64,000 bases of DNA from Echria macrotheca (Eukaryota; Ascomycota; Sordariomycetes; Sordariales; Schizotheciaceae): positions 3,348,001 through 3,412,000 of the forward strand of contig MU839828.1 of assembly GCA_030411725.1 (NCBI GenBank). The letters are read 5' to 3'. This document shows positions 1 through 10,500 of this stretch, piece after piece. The notes under the pieces were generated by a model. It made no database searches and was not told the origin of the DNA. It saw only the letters and a list, made by a program, of their open reading frames with translations. The first letter of the stretch is position 1. Every line of letters begins with the position of its first letter. A program made the position numbers and the translations under genes.

Positions 1-405
1 AGTCCCCAGCTCCATCGCTGGTGGTGCAAGGCATACTTCGGGTTCAAGTGTTCCAAGATTTTGCGCGGGTCGACTCGTGAGCGCAAGATACTTCGCCTCA
101 CGCTCTACTGGATGCCCAGGAGGGGGTTCTCTGGACCTCAAGAGAGAGATTATATCTTGAGGTACATGGCGGATACCTTGGGCCCGCTGGACGGAGTCGC
201 GGCCTACAGGAAAGCTACTGCAACTACTGGAGATCTTATCCAGTCCGGTGACATGTTTGCGATCGAAGTGGATGCCGATCTCGCGCCTCAGATGAAAAAG
301 GAGCTCGATTATCAATGGACTCTGGTCCGCATCGCTGCTTTGACCCGGCCCCCGACTACGCATGGGCATGTCGTTGTCGAGGATTCAGCGGACGGAAAGG
401 GCTAA
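1..405 (+). CDS. 3' end of an unrecognised protein gene (5' truncated by window edge)
   Basis: The frame is open from the first base and ends at a TAA at 403-405, giving about 134 residues of C-terminal sequence with no start codon in view. The visible part begins with a Trp/Cys-containing stretch (HRWWCKAYFGFKC), then a basic segment, a region around 'LTLYWMPRRGFSGPQ' and a hydrophilic tail. I recognise no catalytic motif. The mix of short aromatic, basic and helical segments looks like the C-terminal part of the many fungal HNH-nuclease-like hypothetical proteins, but that is only an impression. Codon use is GC-rich and coding-like. It lies about 400 bp upstream of a Zn2Cys6 regulator on the same strand. 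Confidence 0.5.
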   Translation, partial: SPQLHRWWCKAYFGFKCSKILRGSTRERKILRLTLYWMPRRGFSGPQERDYILRYMADTLGPLDGVAAYRKATATTGDLIQSGDMFAIEVDADLAPQMKKELDYQWTLVRIAALTRPPTTHGHVVVEDSADGKG

Positions 406-807
406 GGAGACGAGTTAGAGCTGACGCGGGAAGGGTACGAGCGATTCAAGCCCTCAACAGGGGACCGGGGGATGGATGAAAAAGCGCAAACAATCTGAGC
501 TGACAAGTAATCCAACAAAGTGAGTTTGCAAGGTCGTGCATTGAAATAATACAACATACCTTAACGGAAAGGCGCAACTACGGGAGCACAGCTGGTGGTG
601 CTGGGTGGGTGGGAAGCGGACTTTGGGGGCCCAATTCCGGTCGTGCAGGTGGTAGGGTGTTGGGGATGGATATAGGTCGGCCTCGCCCTCCGCACATTCC
701 GATCGTTCCTGCCTTGCTTCTCGACTGACGGACTTGAGGGAAGGCACGAACGGAAATTTTCATGAGGCTGATTAATTCCCGAGACCAACCATTACCTATC
801 CATCCAC
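406..807. promoter_or_regulatory. Intergenic/promoter region of the Zn2Cys6 regulator
   Basis: About 400 bp between the unknown upstream gene and the ATG at 808. Short open frames on the minus strand here have no coding character. The last 60 bp, with CT/CA-rich sequence just before the ATG, look like a fungal 5' leader. I see no clear TATA box. Confidence 0.3.
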
Positions 808-3009
808 ATGGACAGACGAGGCCCTGGCCACTCGGCGCCGTACGGTCAGGCGTGCATGCACTGCTTCAAGAGCAAGTGCCGGTGTGTGGCCCGACCCGAC
901 GGTGACGGCTGCGAAAGGTAGCTTTTTACCTCTTACCTCATCCACCCAACCCTCCTTCTTCATCCCACCCATCATCACCACATGCATTCCTGACTTTGCA
1001 GATGTCATCGTCTCAACCGCCAATGCCGGCCCTCGGACTCGGCACGGAAACGCAACACGCAAAACCAAAACAACTCCAATTCCAACACCCGCCTCAGCGA
1101 GGTCGAAGGTAAGCTCGACGGCCTCTTGTCGCTCCTGCAGACTGTCTTCAAGTCTCCCGACTCGTCGGATGTTTTGCGGGGTGCCTTGGTGGACCCCGAT
1201 AGCAGCCATGATAGTGGTAGTGGTGCAGACAAATCCAACAGCACGCCCACCAACGGCACCGGCACCAGCACTGGCACCGATGAGAGTAGCGGTGGTGGCA
1301 TCTCGGCCAATTCTACCGCGGCGTCTCCCCTGACGGGACTCTCATCGTGCTCACCCCCTATTTTGGATGGAGGTGGCGGCGGTGCCACCTTTACCACCAC
1401 CTCTACCACTACTGAGCCATCGGCAAGGGAGGCCGATGCGGCCCTCGATCTCTTCCGATCACAGATGCTGCCGTACTTTGCACTGGTACACCTCCCGCCC
1501 CACCTAACGGCGCAACAGCTGCGTCGGAACCGCCCGTTCCTGTTCCGGGCCATCGTGGCCGTCGCCTCGCCCACCCAACAGCGGCGGGCGCGGGGCCGAG
1601 AGCTCAAGCGCATTCTCACGCATGACGCGGTGCTAGAAAACCAGTCCAGCATGGACCTGTTGTTGGGCGTGCTGGTGTACACAGCCTGGGGCCACGACCA
1701 GTACACCAACCGGTCCGGCACGCTATCGCGGCTGATGATGCTGGCCATGTCGCTCGTGTACGACATGCGTCTGCACAAGCCGCTGCCGCCAGACACACAC
1801 ATGATTGGCGCCTACGCGGGCTTCAAGTGCAATAGCGACGCCACGGAGGATACGTTCGAGTGCAAGCGCGCGCTGCTGGGCTGCTACTTGCTCAGCTCGG
1901 CCGTGTCGGACTACTTTACGCAGATTGACGCGCTCCGGTGGACCCCCCGCATGGAGGAGGCCCTCCGCGCCGTGGCCGCCAGCCGCGAGTGCCCTACGGA
2001 CGAGGCCTTCGCGTTCCAGGTCCGCACCCAGCTGCTCGCCCAGAGGGCCGTCAACGTGCGCGAGCAGCGCGAAATGGACCAGGCGCTCGCGGCAGACCAG
2101 CCCTCGGCGGCGGCTGCGGCGCATGTGCCCCTTTTTTTGTACTTCAAGACGTTGCAGAGCCAGCCGCGGGAGTTGCTTGGGCGGCTGTCGCCTGAGCTGC
2201 AGCAAGAAAGTAGGTTGGGTCTACCCGTCTGTCACTCGTCGGATATTAACTGCGTTCTAGAGTTTTTGCTGTTGCACATGCACGCGGTCGAACTGTGCGT
2301 CAGCGAGACGGCCCACACGGCCAACGCAGACCACACGCCCTCGCACACCAACAGCAGTGGCAACAACCATGGCAGCGGTGGGACAAGGCCGGAAAGCAAT
2401 ACTAGCATTACAACGCACAAGATGGAGCGGCTCGAGTGTCTCTGGCGCTCGGTGCACGCCATCAAGGGCTGGCTCGATGTGTTTTTTACCATGTCCCCCG
2501 GCGACTACGCCCTCATGCCCTTTGGGTTTGGCGCCCAGCTAGCCCGGTGTCTGGTGACGTTGTGTCGGTTGTCGGTGCTCCAAGACCCGGCGTGGGACCG
2601 GCAGGCCGTGCGGGCGACGGTGGACGTGGTGGCCGTGTTGGACCGGATCGGGGATATGCTCGGCCTTTTGACGAGCAATAGCGAGGACACCATGTTTTCG
2701 GGCTTCTTGGTGGTGATTCGCATGTTTCGGGCCTGGACGGCTTCCAAACTTGCTGTGCCGCCATTGACGTCTTCGGGTCCAGGTGCTGGCCCGGGATCGC
2801 TGGCTTCTTCTGGGGAGGGGGAGGTGTGGTCGGCGACCGGAACGGGGATGGGATATGATGGAAGTGGTGGTGGGAGTGGGAGTGGTGGAATGGTGGTGGA
2901 CGAGGCCATGTTGGACCTGAACCAGATGGCTGTCATGCAGGAGATTGATCTGCTTAACGACCGGTGGTTGGATGATTTCTTTGGGGGGCAAGGGGGGTTT
3001 GGGTCGTGA
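808..3009 (+). CDS. Zn(II)2Cys6 fungal-specific transcription factor
   Basis: Three exons: 808-917, 1002-2209 and 2261-3009. The first intron (84 nt) splits the DNA-binding domain. Splicing joins exon 1 (CMHCFKSKC) to exon 2 (CHRLNRQC) and gives the six-cysteine binuclear zinc cluster, followed by a basic linker (ARKRN) and a short heptad-like stretch (VEGKLDGLLSLLQTVF) suited to dimerisation. The second intron, 2210-2260, is 51 nt and in frame, so a prediction could wrongly read through it; it has GTAGGT, an internal TTAAC and a TTCTAG end. The rest is the all-helical fungal-specific regulatory region, with low-complexity Ser/Gly/Thr insertions near residues 95-150 and near the C-terminus, and an acidic end (LLNDRWLDDFF) like an activation segment. 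It converges on a drug-efflux MFS gene, which could be a target; that is inference. Confidence 0.9.
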
Positions 3010-3256
3010 GTTGGGTACCTTGGACTGAATTACCGACAATAATACAATACTGATAATTTGGTAAGTGTCTGTTTTGTTGGATCATGCGCGCCTTGGGTAT
3101 TGTTTACGGAAGTTGAACGGAACCACTGTGTTGTGTCACATGGTGATGTGGGAAACTAAGCTCTCTGCAGGGGATCTTGCGTGTGTGTGTTGAGGTAAGA
3201 ACCGGCTCAACGAGAGCTGGGCCAGGTCACCTATCTAGGTATCTATTCGGTTACCC

Positions 3257-3357
3257 TGATTTGGTTGGCTCCGAATAGCTTCATCCGCTTGAATCAGTTG
3301 CCTGCAAGTAAATAAAGAGATCTGAGGTGGTGATGTCCGTCTGGCTCGCACCAGCAG
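3257..3357. repeat. Left arm of a 101-bp inverted repeat flanking the MFS gene
   Basis: The reverse complement of this segment aligns without gaps to 5859-5959. I count 88 matches in 101 positions, and 10 of the 13 differences are transitions. It lies about 180 bp beyond the stop codon of the MFS transporter gene. No target-site duplication was identified. Confidence 0.7.
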
Positions 3358-3536
3358 CAGGTAGGATTTGATTTGACGGGTAAATATACGCAACTTCACA
3401 CATTCTGCAAAGATTGCACTGCTGGGCTGTTGCAAAGTCATTAGGTAGGTATATAGGAGTAAGTTACCTAACGGCAAACAAAACAGGCAAACAAAACAGA
3501 AGAGAAACAACGATAGCAGTAGTAACAACACACATC

Positions 3537-5282
3537 CTACTCCTCTCCCGACGTTCTGACAGTCCTATTTTCGCCCCCGTATTTACCCGCCCCATCAACC
3601 TGCACCTTTTTCTTCTCAATCCGCACATCCTTCCAGCCGAGCCCCCAGGAGAAGAAAAAGGACACCACAGAAAGGGCGACGCCAAGATACATGGTGCGAC
3701 TGATGCTGGTGTTGTACGCCTCGAGCACGGCGTGCAGCTCGGCGCCCTGGAAAAGCAGCCGGAGCGATCTCGCGCCAGCCCCAATGACCACGTCGGGATT
3801 GATATTTGGCAAGAGTCTGGCAACGTCGTCGCGGAGGGTACTGGTAAAGATGGTTTGCGCGACGACAAGCCAGACGGCGCCGCCGATGTTCTGAAAGAAA
3901 ATCAAGATGCCCATGGCGATGGGGATCTGGGCCGCCGGAATCAGGTTCTGGATGGCGATGTAGGAGCTGGTGGCGGCCGCGCCGCACCCTACGCCATACA
4001 GGATCTGGAAGCCCACCCAGCGGGAGACGGGCGTGTCGATCTGCAGCATCGACAAGAGGCCGTAGGCGACGGCGGTCAGCGCGGTGCCGCTGAGCACCCA
4101 CGGCAGATAGTAGCCCAGCACCTCAATCATGACACCCGACATCATGGCAAATACGACCTGGCCGATGATGGTCGGCAGGATGTGCACGCCGCTCATGAGG
4201 GCCGAGTCGTCCTTGACGGCCTGGAAGTAGATGGGCAGATAAAAATTGGCGACGAAGAGGACGCCCAAGAAGAAAAACATGGTGCTCGACGCGCTGTAGA
4301 TGATCGGCTGTCGCAGCAGCGAAAACGGCACCATGGCCTCGTCGCCCCTCCAGCGCTCCCAGGCCAAAAACACGGCGAGCGTCACGGCAAAGCCCACCAG
4401 CAGGCCAACCACCACCGAGCTGTTCCAGGCATACTGGTTACCGCCGTACTGCAGCGCCAGACACAGCATCACCGTAGCCGGCGCAACCAGCACGAACCCG
4501 ACGAGGTCGAGCGCGCCAAACGCGCGACGCAACACCAGCACCGGCGGCGGCTTGGCCTCTGGCTCGGGAATCGCGACAAACAACAGCAGCCCAGCCACGA
4601 CGGCGCCAATCGGCAGGTTGATATAGAAGCACCAGCGCCAGGTGACATACTCCGTAAAGGCCCCGCCAATCAGCGGGCCGCACGCAATGCCAATCTGGCC
4701 GAGCCCGACATTAATCCCCATGACCATCGGCTGCCGATGCGGCGGCAAGGTAGCCGCAAGGATCGTGAGTGCGCCGTTCGCGAGGCCCGACGATCCCAGG
4801 CCCGCGACGGCCCGGCCGACGATCAGCATGGCGGACGACCGGGCCGCGCCGCAGAGCACGCTGCCCAGCTCGAAGAGCGCAAAGAAGGCCAGGAACACCC
4901 ATTTCGTCGAGAAATACGTGTAGATCTTGCCGCTGAGCGGCTGGAACGCCGCGCTGGCCAGCTGGTAGGCCGAGCCGTACCAGGCGATGTCGAGCAGCGA
5001 GTCGAACTGCGTCGTGATGGCTGGGATCGCCGTCGCGATGATGGAGCCGTCGAGCATCACGAGGAAGTAGACGAGGGTCGTGGGGACTAGAATTGCAAAG
5101 AGCTTGGGCCCCGTTACGTATTCATGGTGGTGGTGGTGCTCTCCAACATCTTTTCCTGGGGACAAAACAACAGCGGCGGTCGGTTCGGCGGCTGTCGTGG
5201 TGACGGCGGTAGTGGCGTGTTGGGACGACGACGACGAGTCGCGGACGTCACCGCCGCGTGGTTCCTTTTCCGAGTCTGCCAT
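3537..5282 (-). CDS. MFS multidrug/toxin efflux transporter (DHA2-like, 14 TM)
   Basis: A single-exon gene of 581 residues, predicted plasma-membrane H+ antiporter. The ATG at 5282 (MADSEKEPRGG) is preferred over in-frame upstream codons, which encode an untypical basic leader. A hydrophilic N-terminus with a His run is followed by TM1 and the motif LDGSIIATAIPAI, typical of drug:H+ antiporters. Next come WYGSAYQLASAAF, a loop GKIYTYFSTKW (motif A-like), GRAVAGLGSSG, and GLGQIGIACGPLIGG, which matches antiporter motif C. Hydrophobic segments continue to the end in a number consistent with 14 TM helices. Fungal members of this type export mycotoxins, self-toxic metabolites or fungicides; the substrate here cannot be told. 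The convergent Zn2Cys6 gene may regulate it. The gene sits inside a 101-bp inverted-repeat pair. Confidence 0.92.
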   Translation of the reverse strand: MADSEKEPRGGDVRDSSSSSQHATTAVTTTAAEPTAAVVLSPGKDVGEHHHHHEYVTGPKLFAILVPTTLVYFLVMLDGSIIATAIPAITTQFDSLLDIAWYGSAYQLASAAFQPLSGKIYTYFSTKWVFLAFFALFELGSVLCGAARSSAMLIVGRAVAGLGSSGLANGALTILAATLPPHRQPMVMGINVGLGQIGIACGPLIGGAFTEYVTWRWCFYINLPIGAVVAGLLLFVAIPEPEAKPPPVLVLRRAFGALDLVGFVLVAPATVMLCLALQYGGNQYAWNSSVVVGLLVGFAVTLAVFLAWERWRGDEAMVPFSLLRQPIIYSASSTMFFFLGVLFVANFYLPIYFQAVKDDSALMSGVHILPTIIGQVVFAMMSGVMIEVLGYYLPWVLSGTALTAVAYGLLSMLQIDTPVSRWVGFQILYGVGCGAAATSSYIAIQNLIPAAQIPIAMGILIFFQNIGGAVWLVVAQTIFTSTLRDDVARLLPNINPDVVIGAGARSLRLLFQGAELHAVLEAYNTSISRTMYLGVALSVVSFFFSWGLGWKDVRIEKKKVQVDGAGKYGGENRTVRTSGEE

Positions 5283-5858
5283 TTGAATGGGTGATGTAGA
5301 CAAGATAACCAAAACAATCTGTTTTGTCGTTGTAGAATGAGATAGACAAAAGGAGTGTGTAGGTAGTGTGTAAAAAGCTAAGTACCTAAGGTAGGTAGGT
5401 ACGCATCTCCGCCGGGTACGATGCCGTGGATGAATCAACCCGACACGCGATGCAAGACGACCCAAGACAAGACAAGACAATCCCCTTTTTGTGTGTTGGT
5501 AGGTTGACGAGGTAGGTGGGTGGGTAGGAAGGTCCTCGGTCCCCAACGGACCAACACGGCCCCACAACCGGCCTCAGATCGGACGCCAAGTCCGGCCCGC
5601 ATCGGAGCCGGACGCCGAATCCCGATCGACCACACCGACTGCACCATGCCCGCCGATGGGTAAAACGACTGTTACCATTGCTCTTCACTTGCACTGAGTT
5701 ACACTGCCAAGGTTTACATGCGTTGTTCTTGTACCAGCACAATGACGCAATATTGGGGTTGGGAGGGGGGGGGGGGGTAGTCTAATTCATGGGGCATCTT
5801 GCTCATGCCCCCTCACCTATGGCGATTCAGGCGCCCTGACGAGTAGCGGTCGCCAGTT

Positions 5859-5959
5859 CTGCTGGTGCGAACCGGACTGACATCATCGCGTCAGATTTCT
5901 TTGTTTACTTGCAGGCAACTGAGTCAAACAGATGAAGCTATTCAGAGCCAACCAAACCA
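5859..5959. repeat. Right arm of a 101-bp inverted repeat flanking the MFS gene
   Basis: Partner of 3257-3357 in opposite orientation. It lies about 580 bp upstream of the MFS start codon. The two arms enclose 2.5 kb holding the MFS gene and its promoter. Both arms keep a shared core around TTACTTGCAGGCAACTGA. Confidence 0.7.
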
Positions 5960-7503
5960 AGCGGCCGACGCTACAAGCCAAAACCCCGAGCGACGGCTAG
6001 CATTGCAAGTGGGATTGCGTGAAATGTCGGATTACGTGATCATGTAGGGACCGCTATTAGGTATACAAGTCTGCAACAGTTGGTAGCCTGTAGAGATCAG
6101 AACGCGGATGTGAAACAAACATTGGCGCCATCCTACAATCTGGGAGCACCATAAATGCAAGATTGGGAGGTGCGTTTAATAACGCTGTAGTCCATATGGA
6201 AAAAGCGCCAAGTGATAGACCGCGGACCGCAGGTGCTGCGTTCGAGCCATGGCAGTTGCAAACTGCAACTTGCAGTCTTGATGGTGAGCATGGAGCGCGC
6301 GCCGGCAGGTGCGCTCCATGGCGGCGGGTACCATTGCCGGCGCTAGGCCGGCGCGGTCTAGGTACCGTCAGCACGCTCGGTGCAGCGTGGTGGGCCAGCA
6401 ATGGCTAACTACGCTATGCCGTCTCGGGATTCGTCTGGTATACCGTGGGCCGTGACGTTGACGGCGTGGTAGGCCAGCAATGGCTAACTGCGCTGGCCGC
6501 TCGGGAATCGGGTTCGTAGCCGCGCTACGGCGCGGCGCGCGACGGATGCATATTCACGTGACAGATTGTGCCAAGCACACGATGCTAAGGTAAAGTTGCG
6601 TGCGGGTTGGCCGTTGGGTTCAAGCTTGATGGGTTCGTCTTCAAGAATCGTAGCACCTTGTACGATGACAAAAAAAAAAAAAAAAAGACGACGTTTAACA
6701 ACGAAGTTCCGAGCGCAGAATTCAATGGAAGGCTCCCCGGGTCTAGGACTACAGCTGGAGGGCGAACCGAGCCGGCACGGTTCGCTCTCCTTTTTTTTTG
6801 TATTTAATTACGGAATATTCGTTTACTCAAGACCTCCCTGCAAGATCACGATCTAGAGACAGGCTTCCTTTTCTTTTTTCGGGGCTTTTTCCCGACGTTG
6901 TGTGCCTTAGGGGTACGCAGCCACGACTATTGCACTCAATGAGGCGTCCTCCAATTCCACCGGCTTGTCAGGGCATGAAGTTTACGGTTTATTAATCTCT
7001 GAGAATACTCCTCGGTCCGATATTTAGATGGCGGGGGTTTCCCTCGATAGGTTTGTGACTCTGTTTGCCGTCTAACCCGTCCCGCCGATCATACCAACCC
7101 CTATCTATTTAGTCTAGTCTAGGATCTATCTGCGATCCCTAGACATTCACCACAGCTATCACTCCACTCAGAGCCATGACGTACTTGACCACGCAAACAG
7201 AAGTCCCTGCTTTTGGATTAGTGCTATTGGACGACGTATGGAACGACGACGGCCTTTAATGCTAGTTTTCAAGCAATGGTTCATCGTAAAAAGAGCATAT
7301 ATTTAACTATAGACAGATCAACATTGATTGCAAGTTAAATAAATACTTGTGAACTTTCGACAACGGCAAGGTACCTAGGTACCTAGGCAACAACGAAGGG
7401 TGAAAAAAAGAACACTATGAAAATGAGATTATGAGAGAGATAGATGGGGTAAAACGTGTCCAGCAGGGAAAAAACACATGAGAACCAGGCCCCATAAGAT
7501 CCA
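5960..7503. other. Gene-free stretch with repeats and homopolymer runs
   Basis: I find no supportable gene. The stretch holds a perfect 10-bp inverted repeat (6289-6298 with 6311-6320), a 79-bp-period tandem repeat at 6385-6510, an A-run near 6669-6687, a T-run near 6790-6798, and a doubled GTACCTAG motif near 7371-7388. The last few hundred bases are probably the 3' flank of the GTPase/pore-former gene. Confidence 0.4.
6385..6510. repeat. Diverged two-copy tandem repeat, period about 79 bp
   Basis: The block beginning GCGTGGTGGGCCAGCAATGG at 6385 recurs at 6464 with few changes (G to A at one site, then divergence) for roughly 45 bp. The surroundings are GC-rich with short palindromes. This could be a remnant of a mobile element or a local duplication. 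Confidence 0.5.
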
Positions 7504-10500
7504 TCAAACCTCCTGTGGCAGCAACGTGAGAGGGGTCACGCCCGGCACCACCGTCGTGACGGCGTACTTGCCCGTGATGCCTTCCCACCAGCCCCGGACG
7601 TAGAGCTCAGTCGCCGCGTCGCTGGCCATCTGCTCGAGCGCCGCCTTGAGTTGCGGTTTGCGCTGCATGGCCAGATGCCACTAGAGAGTGATATATCATC
7701 AGTAAAATTTGCAACAACCACCCTCGTGTCGCGCCGACGGGAGAAGAAGGGATAGGAAAGGTAAGGCAGGTAGGTAAGGTACTCACAAACCAGGGATCTG
7801 CGTCCTCGGCCGCATCTTCTTCAAGGATCTTGTCGACCCGCCGGAAATCAAAGTCCTTGTACACGCGCGACTTGCCGCCCTTTTCTTTGTCCTTGATGGC
7901 CGCCGTGTTCGGGTTATCCTTGTACGACCCGCCGCCGCCCCAGACGGTGAAGCCGTTCTGGAAGCGCAGGCGCGGCACGATCTTGACCTGGGCCGTGTAC
8001 GGGAGCGACGTCTTCTGGTCGAACACCATCTGGTGGATCACGGTGCTGCGATTTGCCGGCAGCGTGAATGTGGCTCGGGTGTCGGTCGTGTAGGTGGACT
8101 GCGTCGTCGACGTGTGGGCCCAGTCGACCTTGAAACCGCCGGAGAATTCGAAGCTGTCCTCTCCGCCCAGTTTCGAGTCGCCTACTTTGTACGTGTACTT
8201 GAACCCGGCGTTGACCCCCCAGGTCGTGCTGTCCGTGAGCGTAGTCGCGACGGTGTCGACATTGCCGACCTGGACCGGGAACTCTTTCGGTTGTGGGGGG
8301 AACTGCGTCGTGTTGAGTTTCAGGGGCCTGATGTCGGTGACGACGGGTTTACCCCAGTAGATTTTAGAAATCTAGATATAGTATCAGCGAGAGAACGGCA
8401 CACTTCCGTGGAAAAAAAGGTTGGACAAGGGGGAGACAGTGAAAAAAAAAGTTTACTTCAACAGTCCAGTCCAGAAACTCGAGGTTCGTGGCCCGGTTCG
8501 TATCAAACCCATCCGGGTCGGACGGCTTCTCTATATTGGTGTTAGTCAGCCGGAAGACCCGGTCGTTTTCCAGGCCGGCCGGCGCGTTCACGAAGTTCGG
8601 CACGCTGGCAAATCCGCGGTCTTCCGGTTTGCCGGTAAATGTCGCCGGGGAGACCCATGACATGCCAAGCGCGTTTGCCATGGTGGCTGCCGAGCGCCAA
8701 ATACGTTGGATGACCTGTCATCATACTAGTCAGATCCGGCGGTAGGTACTTTGGCTTGCATCTCTCTTGCACGAAACCCACCTCAAGCTGCACTTTCTTA
8801 TTCATGACCCCGGTATTGCCGACGCGGAAAGCATTGCCGGCCCGGACATTCTCCTGGAGAATCGGGTATGTCCCCTGCATCCACTGCTCCCATTTCTACG
8901 AGAAATTGTTAGTAAGGTGATATAGAGGAAGCCAAGGAGAGCCAAGCAGAAAGAGAAATATACATACCACCGTCGCATCACCATCCTTGTTGCCGTGAGC
9001 CTTGGCTAGAAAAGCCACCTTGGCCTTGTCCGCATCCTGGCGAAGCGCCTCGAGCGTGGCATACTTGAAGCTCGTGGCGTTGTTCACGATAGGCACCACA
9101 ATCGTCGACAGGAGCGCCTTGTTGTAGGCCGACACCACCTCGTCATACTTGTCTAGCTTGCCCTTGACGGCCTGTCGCATTGTGTCGTCGAGGTCGTGGC
9201 GGGCGGCGTCGAGGATGGGCTTGGACACGACGCCGTCCGGCTGGAGCTGGAAGCGAGTCTTAAGCGCCTCGAAGCGGTTGCTGATCTCCTTGGTCTTCCT
9301 GTCGCACTGCTCCTGCACACTGGCCTTGGTCGTGGTGAGGTCGATCTGGTCGAGGTCGTCCTGGAAACTGGAGAGGAGCGGGGGAACCTTGAGCTTAAGG
9401 TCCTTGCTGAGGGCGCTGGCAAACTCGTCACAGGCTCGGTTGTACGAGTCCTGGAATGATCGCTTTTCGGTCGAGATGAAGCTGCGCAGCCTCAGGTCGA
9501 CCTCGTCGCTCATCGACTCCGAGATGTTGTTGTTCTGGCAAAAACTGAGGAACCGGTCTAAGTGCAGCTTTTCATCTGTTGCAACCCAAAATCCCAACGG
9601 TTCAACACCCGGCTCGATACTTTTGCGCAACTGCTCCTGGTATTCGAGTTTGATCCTGCCCTCCAGTCTCTGCAGTTCCTTGGTCAAGTCGGACTGGTTT
9701 TTACTGCGGAGCGCTGCTTGCAGCTTCACAACCGACTCGGCAGCCGTCGCCCAGCGGTCCAAGATCTGCTCCTTCGTCTCGCTCACGCCCTGGTATTCAG
9801 TGGCCAGCTTGTTCACCAGAGCACGCTTCTGTGTCTCCAGGGCGGCGTCGACCATGGTCTGGTACGTGTCATTCTCGCCAATCCCGACCTCCTTTCCGAT
9901 CCTGATCACGTCGGCGGTGAGTGCGTCCTGCGCCGTCTGCGTTGTCTGCATCACCCAGGTGACCCAGGCCTGCTCGATCCGAGACAGCATCTCGGCCTTT
10001 TTGGTCTTGGCCGCAGTTGACATGGTATTGCGCCAGCCATCCGGAAGCGACGCAGGGTCGATGGCCTCGGCTCGAAGGCCTAGATCCGTAACCAGCCCAG
10101 CAGCGAGGTTGTCGACGATGGAGTCGATGCGGGAAACGGGAACAAGCAGGGATTGCGCGTTCGCGCCGTTGATGCTGGTGACAGCATCCTCAATGGCCTG
10201 GTTCAGTGTGTTGATGGAGGACAACAGGGCAGTTGCCATGGTCGCCTTGAGACGAGTGAAATTGGCTGCCAGCAGCGCCGTTTTGAAGGGTTCAGCCAAG
10301 GCTTTGCATTCCTCCTGCACGCGCGCCACTACGGGGACGGCCATGTAGGACAGCGCCACGGCGACCTGGGCTAGGAGCAGCGCGATGTCGTTGTCGAGTA
10401 GGCGGTTTAACATGGCCGTGGGCTTGGCCTCCTGCGCCGTGTACCCGTCTGTTAACTTGGTCAAGGCCGAGGTAAACGAGATCTTGGACTTGGCGGCTGC

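Noticed and set aside
3414..5090. 558-codon plus-strand frame antisense to the MFS transporter
   Set aside because: Charged His/Arg-rich shadow of a hydrophobic gene; the minus strand has all MFS motifs.
9149..10348. 399-codon plus-strand frame antisense to the GTPase gene
   Set aside because: Ser/Arg-rich mirror of the well-defined minus-strand GTPase exon; a codon-bias shadow.
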